Shown here: one piece after another, positions 6,784-11,978 of the stretch
Layout: the number at the start of each line of letters is the position of its first letter
Numbering within the stretch: the first letter of the stretch is position 1
Assembly: GCA_002483395.1 (NCBI GenBank)
Contig: DLHV01000071.1
Span: forward strand, 20,672 to 32,649
DNA: 11,978 nucleotides
Source of the DNA: Chloracidobacterium sp. UBA7659
GTDB lineage: Bacteria > Acidobacteriota > Blastocatellia > Pyrinomonadales > Pyrinomonadaceae
Direction: 5' to 3'
Translations under genes and position numbers: made by a program
Notes under the pieces: model-generated
Database searches by the model: none
What the model was told of the DNA's origin: nothing
Seen by the model: only the letters and a program-made list of their open reading frames with translations

Positions 6784-8040
6784 GTGTCGATTAAGATATA
6801 TCATCTAAATTCAGGAGGTTTACTGGCAACTCTCGCAGCCGTTGGAGTCCTGACGGTAATCGCCGCGATATTTGTGGCGAAATGGGGATTTGCTCATTCA
6901 GCGGCTGCCAGATCGGACACAATCGACGTGGCGGAGCTTGCCGCCGCGCTGGCGCCTGACGACCCGCAAACTCACTTCGCTCTTGCTGTTCTTTCCGAGA
7001 AAACATTTGTGACCGAAGATCTCGAACGAGCGGTCGGGGAATTTGAAAAGGGGACAGCCCAATCGCCGAATAACTATCTCTTGTGGCTCGATCTGGGCAG
7101 GGCACGAGAGCGAAATGGTGATCAGGCCGGGGCCGAACGCGCGCTGCGAAAGGCGTTAGAGTTGGCTCCGAATTATTCGCGGGTACAATGGGCTCTTGGC
7201 AATACGCTTCTGAGACAAGGCAAGAACGAAGAAGCTTTCGCCGAGATTCGAAAGGCCGTCGCTGGAGATGCAACGTATACAAATGCCGCGGCTACGACGG
7301 CTTGGCAGATTCTGGATGAAGACATGGCTCAGGTCCGAAACGCGATCGGCGATTCGACGCGCGCCAATGCCGCTCTCGCCACGCTGCTAACAGGTAAAGG
7401 ACGCTTTGACGAAGCCTTTGACACATGGGATCGGCTGCCCGCTGATGACAAGGGAACCACGCTAAAAGAAACTGGCGACATACTTTATCGTCAATTCATC
7501 GAAGCCGGTAAGTTTCGTTTTGCGTCACGTATTGGCGCACAGAGCGGAATTGCCCAAAACAGCGGAGACGTTACGAATGGCGGTTTCGAAGAACCCGTGA
7601 CTGCACAGAATGCGAATATATTTACCTGGCAGATCGCGGAGGGAGCAACACCGCGAATCGGTCCTAATGCGCAAAAACACAGCGGGAACTACAGCCTGCT
7701 GATGAATTTCATACCGGGAACCAAGACAATTCGGCAGGTTTCTCAAACGATCGCGGTCGAGCCCGGGACGAGTTACACCCTCGAATTCTTTTATAGATCG
7801 GACGTTAAGACACAGTCGAAATTCAAATGGGAGATCGTGATGGCGGCGAACGGTAAGGTCATTGGCGTGACCGGTCCTTTGACGCCTGCTGCCGATTGGA
7901 CGGCGGTTCGTGTAAGCTTCACAGTTCCAGCAGACAAGGACGGCGTGGCAATCCGGTTTATCGCGGAAGGCTGTGATCCGTCCAATTGCGCGATCTCGGG
8001 CAACATTTGGTTTGACGACTTCGCTCTCAAAAGCCAGTAA
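6784..8040 (+). CDS. Membrane-anchored TPR protein with C-terminal carbohydrate-binding-like (jelly-roll) domain
   Basis: A 418-residue protein (from GTG at 6784) with one N-terminal hydrophobic segment (about 13-33) that acts as a signal anchor, so the bulk probably lies outside the inner membrane. Residues about 60-240 form TPR-like helix pairs; the clearest are WLDLGRARERNGDQAGAERA with LRKALELAPN, and WALGNTLLRQGKNEEAFAEI. From about 262 a beta-rich domain begins NGGFEEPV and ends GNIWFDDFALKSQ, the usual boundaries of CBM4/9-like or galactose-binding-like jelly rolls. Two close cysteines (397 and 402) might form a disulfide. It follows the WecA-like gene by 12 bases and precedes the ligase by 3, so translational coupling is likely. 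A role as periplasmic partner of the polymerase/ligase, or as chain-binding factor, is inference. The start is uncertain: GTG 6784 has no Shine-Dalgarno, while AGGAGG at 6813-6818 precedes an in-frame CTG at 6823. Confidence 0.85.
   Translation: MSIKIYHLNSGGLLATLAAVGVLTVIAAIFVAKWGFAHSAAARSDTIDVAELAAALAPDDPQTHFALAVLSEKTFVTEDLERAVGEFEKGTAQSPNNYLLWLDLGRARERNGDQAGAERALRKALELAPNYSRVQWALGNTLLRQGKNEEAFAEIRKAVAGDATYTNAAATTAWQILDEDMAQVRNAIGDSTRANAALATLLTGKGRFDEAFDTWDRLPADDKGTTLKETGDILYRQFIEAGKFRFASRIGAQSGIAQNSGDVTNGGFEEPVTAQNANIFTWQIAEGATPRIGPNAQKHSGNYSLLMNFIPGTKTIRQVSQTIAVEPGTSYTLEFFYRSDVKTQSKFKWEIVMAANGKVIGVTGPLTPAADWTAVRVSFTVPADKDGVAIRFIAEGCDPSNCAISGNIWFDDFALKSQ
6813..6825 (+). promoter_or_regulatory. 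Consensus Shine-Dalgarno AGGAGG followed by in-frame CTG: possible true start of the TPR gene
   Basis: AGGAGG at 6813-6818 is separated by 4 bases from CTG at 6823-6825, which lies in the frame of the TPR gene. It is the only full AGGAGG properly placed before an in-frame start-like codon in the + strand operon. Starting there gives a product beginning at the hydrophobic anchor. CTG initiation is rare, so this could equally be chance Gly-Gly coding. Confidence 0.35.
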
Positions 8041-8043
8041 TCA

Positions 8044-9435
8044 ATGCGACAAACGGAAGAAAGGCAAAAGCGCCGCCGGTCATACGAATCATACACGGAA
8101 CCGGAACCTTCGAGGTATGGCAAGGTGATCGTTATTTTGTTTTTGGCGATTCCCATGTTGTCGACCATTGGTTATGGGGCCGTAGACATTTGGGCCGTTA
8201 GTTTGCTTTCGATCGTCACGTCCGCAATTGCGGTGCTTTGGATCGCGGATGGCTGGAAAGCCAGAGTGTTCCGGTTTAATACGAGCATCCTTCAGATTCC
8301 GATTCTCGGGATGATCTGCATCGCAGGCGTTCAACTCCTGCCATTCGGAAATGCGGGCATTTCGCCTGATCTTTTGAATACACCGGCCGTCCACGCCCTA
8401 TCGCTGGATCCGTATGCGACCCGATTTTTGCTCATTCGTATGGTTATCGCCTTTGTTTTCTTTGCTGCTGCTCTTGCATTTATCGACAGCCGCAAGCGAC
8501 TCAAAACCATTGCTCTAATGATCGTCATCTTTGGCGGTTTGATGGCATTCACCGGTATATTGCAACGGCTTGCAAGCCCGGATGCGATCTACGGATTACG
8601 TCCGACACCGCAGGCAATTCCGTTCGGACCATTCGTCAATCAGCACCATTTCGCGGCGTTCATGGAAATGACGGCGGGACTGACGCTTGGACTTCTGTTG
8701 GGCGGTTCTGTAAAGAAGGACAAAACTGCGTTGCTCGGTATCGCGGCAGCCTTGATGGGGATCGCGATCATTATGACTGGCTCGCGGGGGGGTTTTTTAG
8801 GCGTTCTGGGCGTTATAGGTTTTGTATTTGCGGCCCGCTTCTTTTCCGCCAGGCGCGGTTCGAATGAAACCGCGAAACCGTCATCCATGTTGGGGCTTGT
8901 CGCGGGAAGCGCGGCTTTGCTTATAGTCGTTGCCGGTACGGTGTTATTTCTCGACGGCGGCGGGCCGTTGTTCCGCGGTCTTGGGTTCCAGGACCAGCAA
9001 ACTGACATTACGAGCGGAAGATCGCATTTTTGGGGCGTGGCCTTGCAAATATTTTATGACAACCCGATCATCGGGGCCGGGTTTGACGCATTCGCCGTCG
9101 CGTTCAGCAAATACGATACATGGAACGGCTTTTTCCGGGTCGAGCAGGCGCATAACGATTATCTCCAGATGCTGGCCGACGCCGGTATTTTGGGATTTGC
9201 ATGTGTGGCCGCGTTCATTTTTCTTTTTTTTAGGCGAGGCCTGGCCGTGATCAACAACTCGACCCATACTTTTCGAAAAAGCGTGGCGGTAGGGTCAATG
9301 GCCGGATGTTTCGGCATTCTGATCCACAGTTTTTTCGACTTTCCGCTGCGGACATATTCGAATGCTTTTTTCTTTTTGCTTTTGGTTGTGCTGGCGACGG
9401 CCGCGGTCGGAGAAGAAAGGAAAAAGGACGTTTGA
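8044..9435 (+). CDS. O-antigen ligase / polymerase family membrane protein (Wzy_C domain)
   Basis: A 463-residue polytopic inner-membrane protein of the Wzy_C superfamily, which includes O-antigen ligases (WaaL), some polymerases (Wzy) and PglL-type protein O-glycosyltransferases. These take a lipid-linked glycan on the periplasmic side and transfer it to a growing chain, lipid A core or protein. It starts with a charged, Arg-rich cytoplasmic tail (1-26), then roughly ten or more hydrophobic helices. Family landmarks: FVNQHHFAAFMEM (197-209), MTGSRGG at 244-250, and a large extracytoplasmic loop about 303-381 with GRSHFW (325-330), NPIIGAGFDAF (340-350) and EQAHNDYLQMLADAGILG (367-384), whose His is characteristic of the family. 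HSFFDFPLR (428-436) follows before the last helix. Ligase and polymerase cannot be told apart from sequence alone. The start lies 3 bases after the TPR gene, without a Shine-Dalgarno, consistent with translational coupling. It ends 11 bases from the convergent gene's stop. Confidence 0.92.
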   Translation: MRQTEERQKRRRSYESYTEPEPSRYGKVIVILFLAIPMLSTIGYGAVDIWAVSLLSIVTSAIAVLWIADGWKARVFRFNTSILQIPILGMICIAGVQLLPFGNAGISPDLLNTPAVHALSLDPYATRFLLIRMVIAFVFFAAALAFIDSRKRLKTIALMIVIFGGLMAFTGILQRLASPDAIYGLRPTPQAIPFGPFVNQHHFAAFMEMTAGLTLGLLLGGSVKKDKTALLGIAAALMGIAIIMTGSRGGFLGVLGVIGFVFAARFFSARRGSNETAKPSSMLGLVAGSAALLIVVAGTVLFLDGGGPLFRGLGFQDQQTDITSGRSHFWGVALQIFYDNPIIGAGFDAFAVAFSKYDTWNGFFRVEQAHNDYLQMLADAGILGFACVAAFIFLFFRRGLAVINNSTHTFRKSVAVGSMAGCFGILIHSFFDFPLRTYSNAFFFLLLVVLATAAVGEERKKDV

Positions 9436-9446
9436 TGCAGGGACGA

Positions 9447-11978
9447 TCAGCGAACGGTAACGACTATTTCTCGTTTTCCGCACGGGGATTCGAACGTTAC
9501 CTGATACATGCCTTCCGCCGTGCTTACTGATTTTATGACGTAGAAACGTCGCCCCGAAATTCCCGCGATCTCGGGCTCGGCTATTACGTCTACATCTTTC
9601 GGGCTGCTCGACGTTGCGACAACGTCCTTAAAATCTCCGTCGCCGTCGAAGCTGACGAGAATTCCGAGACTGCCTCCGCCGTTGATTAGCGAAACCTTAT
9701 CCTGGCTCAGCTCAAGTGAGCATTGCGTTTCTGCCTTTATCTCCTTTCCGTCCACGATCCGCAGGCGTGAAGCTCCGGATGAAACGGCGTCATCGACTCG
9801 GTTTTTCGGCTTTTCAGGACTTGGATCGGTTTCGCTTTTCGCTGCGTCGGTTTCCACTGGCTTATCGGCCTCTTTCGTCGCCGATTTCGGGACCGCACCG
9901 CTGGGAACCTTAATTATCACCGGTTCGAACAGCTCTTTAGTATTTGCTGCTTGCTCCCCTTTTCCGACAGGATCATCAACTATGACCGTTGGTTTTTTCA
10001 CTTGGGAGATCTCGGCTTTGAGGGCGGAACTCGGATCAACTGGCTTTTCCGTCGGAGGTTCGATCTTAGGCTTAGTTTCATCGGCCGGTAATGGATCCCT
10101 GAACAGATTCTTCGGTTCATCCGCCGGCGGTTCCGCTTTGGCCGGAACCTCGACATTTGGTTGAATCTGCTTCGACGGCGCCCCTACTTTTTCACCAGCT
10201 TTGTCGTTTGTCGCCGGAGTTGCCGAGACAGATGCGGATTCGGTTTGCGAATCCGGCTCTGTCTTTTTCAATGTTTCGGGGGCAGGCGAAACCTGCGGAG
10301 TGTCTTCCGATCGTTTTGTTTCAGATGGGTTGATCTTGATCTCCGAATTTTCTTCGGAGATCTTGGCGCTGTCAACTTTCGGTTGGCTTTCGTCAGCAGC
10401 TTTTGGAGGGACCTCGGCTACTAACGCTTTTGTATCGTCCTTCTTATCGGAGATCGGGGCGTCGACGACTTTCTCCGCAGTCTTTGTCGGAACCTCGACA
10501 ACTTGTTTTCTTGGGTCACTTTCCTTTTTGGAGGTTGAAGCCGTTTCGACACGGGGCTCGCCAGTCTCGGCGGACTTAACGGGAATATTGGCCACTTGTG
10601 CCCTTGCGTTGCTCTTTTTGTCCGAATCACTTTCGGCTTTCGGCTCGGCGGTTTCTACAGTTTTCAAGGGAACATCCTCGGATCGATTCACCGCGTCGCT
10701 CTGTTTACCCGGAGGCGAAACGTTTTCCATCTTCGGGTCGGTCGTCTCGGCGGACTTTGCCGGAGCGTCAGCTATCTGATCTTTGGTATCGGCTTGTTTA
10801 TCGGGTGTCGCGGACTCTTCGGCCTTGGCTTGACTGGCCTCGACTGTCTTGGTGGGAATTTCCAGAGCCAGCCCATTTGCGGCAGAGACAGGCTTTTCCA
10901 GGGTCTGCACGCGTGCCGTTTCAACCTGTTTCGCATCTGTTTCGGGCGGCTTCATTGCGTTGGACGCAACAACGGCCGGCAGCGGATTCGCCCCGATCTT
11001 CGCTTCCAGCCCGTCCGTACTGCCGTGCAATTTCTTATACAGCGTCTCGACCACGCCATACCTCAACGCGTTGGGCCGGTCTGTTTTGTAGCTTTGAATG
11101 TAGCTGTCTAGGGCCTCTTTGTCCTTACCGTCGGCTTCGAGTGCGGCACCGAGCCTCCACATGCTCGAACGCCACCAGGCGCTTTTATCCGGCAAAACGC
11201 TTATCGCACGGCGTAGGCGGACAACCGCTTCCGGATAACTTTTTTGTTGATAGAGCGTCCAGCCGGTAAGCTCCTCGATTCGGCCGCGCAGGATCGCCGA
11301 AAGCGTTTGACGGGGCACTTCCGGGACCACGATTATTTCATTTCTGGCGAATGCGATGGTACGGCTCTCGTATAGTTCGCTCGCCATCACAGCCGCGGCG
11401 GGTGTCGGGACTTCCAGTCCGGCATCCGCATTTCCAATGGCGGCCTTAACCAGCTCCAAAACTTTTGGAAGAGCGATATTTTTCTGAAGCAAGACCGTCG
11501 CCGAATACAATTGCCGGTGTAGTTTCATCTTGTCATCGCCTTTGACGAATTCATCGGTGAGCACGGAGAGTTCTGCTTCATCCCGTGCATCGGTGGCAAG
11601 CTTCTGGTTAATTTCGAACAATAGCTTCAGTTTAGCCGCATTTTCGAGATTGTCAGCGGCGACCGGTTCAAAAATGCTCGCCCGACATTCATAGGCGATC
11701 AAATCTGCAAAACTCTTTTCCTCGCGTGAAACCCGGCCGCCCAATCTCGTTTGGATCATCCCGTCCTTCATCGAAAAGCTTTTCTGTAATTCCTCGACCG
11801 CCTCCCGATAAAAGCCGGCCATAAGCCGGGCCGAGGCTATTTCATATTCGAGAGTCGGAAAGTCGCCGTATTGGCGAGCCATTACCAAAACCCGCTCGGC
11901 TTCGACCGGCCTCTTCTGGCTCATAAGGCCGCGAGCCAAGGCAATGTGGCCCCAAATGTATCGCGGCTCGATCTCGAC
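9447..11978 (-). CDS. Large TPR protein with repetitive disordered region and C-terminal beta-rich (Ig-like) domain (5' end outside window)
   Basis: The frame stays open to the right edge, so the real start and any signal peptide lie outside; a TTG at 11939 is only the first start-like codon inside. Numbering from that TTG (830 residues): TPR-like helices occur at about 1-60 (for example EYEIASARLMAGFYREAVEEL) and about 220-290 (GWTLYQQKSYPEAVVRLRRA and WRLGAALEADGKDKEALDSY). Residues about 320-715 are low-complexity, rich in Lys, Glu, Pro, Ala, Ser and Thr, probably disordered, with degenerate repeats at 357-531. Residues about 724-830 are a compact beta-rich domain with Cys740 and Cys820 near its ends, possibly a disulfide, and a GGGS-containing turn; Ig-like or BACON-like is my best guess. 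The plan suggests an exported protein whose disordered arm spaces a terminal domain from a TPR platform. I do not recognise a named family. It is convergent to the polysaccharide operon and need not be part of it. Confidence 0.82.
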   Translation of the reverse strand, partial: VEIEPRYIWGHIALARGLMSQKRPVEAERVLVMARQYGDFPTLEYEIASARLMAGFYREAVEELQKSFSMKDGMIQTRLGGRVSREEKSFADLIAYECRASIFEPVAADNLENAAKLKLLFEINQKLATDARDEAELSVLTDEFVKGDDKMKLHRQLYSATVLLQKNIALPKVLELVKAAIGNADAGLEVPTPAAAVMASELYESRTIAFARNEIIVVPEVPRQTLSAILRGRIEELTGWTLYQQKSYPEAVVRLRRAISVLPDKSAWWRSSMWRLGAALEADGKDKEALDSYIQSYKTDRPNALRYGVVETLYKKLHGSTDGLEAKIGANPLPAVVASNAMKPPETDAKQVETARVQTLEKPVSAANGLALEIPTKTVEASQAKAEESATPDKQADTKDQIADAPAKSAETTDPKMENVSPPGKQSDAVNRSEDVPLKTVETAEPKAESDSDKKSNARAQVANIPVKSAETGEPRVETASTSKKESDPRKQVVEVPTKTAEKVVDAPISDKKDDTKALVAEVPPKAADESQPKVDSAKISEENSEIKINPSETKRSEDTPQVSPAPETLKKTEPDSQTESASVSATPATNDKAGEKVGAPSKQIQPNVEVPAKAEPPADEPKNLFRDPLPADETKPKIEPPTEKPVDPSSALKAEISQVKKPTVIVDDPVGKGEQAANTKELFEPVIIKVPSGAVPKSATKEADKPVETDAAKSETDPSPEKPKNRVDDAVSSGASRLRIVDGKEIKAETQCSLELSQDKVSLINGGGSLGILVSFDGDGDFKDVVATSSSPKDVDVIAEPEIAGISGRRFYVIKSVSTAEGMYQVTFESPCGKREIVVTVR
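10347..10871 (-). repeat. About six degenerate 27-31-residue tandem repeats within the - strand protein
   Basis: Residues 357-531 of the - strand protein show a recurring pattern: two hydrophobics, a small or acidic residue, a hydrophobic, Pro, x, Lys-[Thr/Ser]-[Val/Ala]-Glu, then a Pro-Lys-x-Glu-like acidic stretch, then a Lys-Lys/Gln polar stretch. Copies begin at LALEIPTKTVE, QIADAPAKSAE, RSEDVPLKTVE, QVANIPVKSAE, QVVEVPTKTAE and LVAEVPPKAAD. The repeats are clear in protein but diverged in DNA, which suggests old duplications kept under selection for composition or motif. Confidence 0.65.

Noticed and set aside
9456..9501. 7-bp inverted repeat GGTAACG / CGTTACC near the convergent gene ends
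   Set aside because: The 32-base loop and lack of a T-run make it a poor terminator, and it lies in the final codons of the - strand gene; chance is sufficient.
10201..10779. 192-codon + strand open frame rich in Ser, Phe and Gly
   Set aside because: It mirrors the repetitive - strand coding region; the apparent periodicity is inherited from the antisense repeats.
10598..11269. 223-codon + strand open frame opposite the TPR gene
   Set aside because: Arg/Pro/Ser-rich translation typical of an antisense shadow; the - strand frame carries TPR motifs and an uninterrupted 843-codon frame.
1..11978. CRISPR arrays, tRNA or rRNA genes, transposases, integrases, toxin-antitoxin or phage-defence genes
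   Set aside because: No direct-repeat arrays, cloverleaf-like sequences or mobile-element proteins were seen; the window is a polysaccharide locus plus one structural-type protein.

Overview
The window reads as part of a chromosomal surface-polysaccharide (exopolysaccharide, capsule or O-antigen-like) locus of a Gram-negative-type bacterium with a moderate GC content of about 50%. The gene families and their order (amidotransferase of the asparagine-synthase family, sugar nucleotidyltransferase, RmlC-like cupin, GT4, WecA-like transferase, TPR protein, Wzy/WaaL-type protein) would fit an Acidobacteriota of the Blastocatellia/Pyrinomonadales type. This is an impression from protein style, not a proven assignment, because there is no rRNA or other phylogenetic marker here.

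Layout. Bases 2-9435 carry eight genes in a row on the + strand with gaps of 5, 58, 7, 120, 46, 12 and 3 bases, so they probably form one or two transcription units. In order they are: the end of a polytopic membrane protein (2-412); an asparagine-synthase-type amidotransferase (418-2301); a short glucose-1-phosphate thymidylyltransferase-type enzyme (2360-3088); an RmlC-like cupin epimerase (3096-3572); a GT4 glycosyltransferase (3693-4919); a WecA/MraY-type phosphoglycosyltransferase carrying an extra C-terminal module (4966-6771); a membrane-anchored TPR protein with a carbohydrate-binding-like C-terminal domain (6784-8040); and an O-antigen ligase/polymerase family membrane protein (8044-9435). 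A convergent gene on the - strand (9447 to beyond the right edge) encodes a long TPR protein with a repetitive disordered middle and a C-terminal beta-rich domain.

How they could work together (inference). The thymidylyltransferase and cupin supply an activated, modified sugar. The amidotransferase may amidate or aminate a sugar precursor. The WecA-like enzyme loads the first sugar phosphate onto undecaprenyl phosphate. The GT4 enzyme extends the unit. The Wzy_C protein, tightly coupled to the TPR/carbohydrate-binding protein, polymerises or ligates it outside the membrane.

Most notable points: the WecA-like enzyme is fused to the four-helix plus CoA_binding_3 half of CapD/PglF/WbaP-type proteins with no SDR or monotopic PGT catalytic domain; the cupin has an HxH pattern unlike classical RmlC; the TPR gene has a strong internal AGGAGG that points at a CTG start; a twin-hairpin repeat sits before the nucleotidyltransferase; and the - strand gene has about six degenerate repeats of roughly 30 residues. 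I saw no tRNA, rRNA, CRISPR, insertion sequence or prophage gene.
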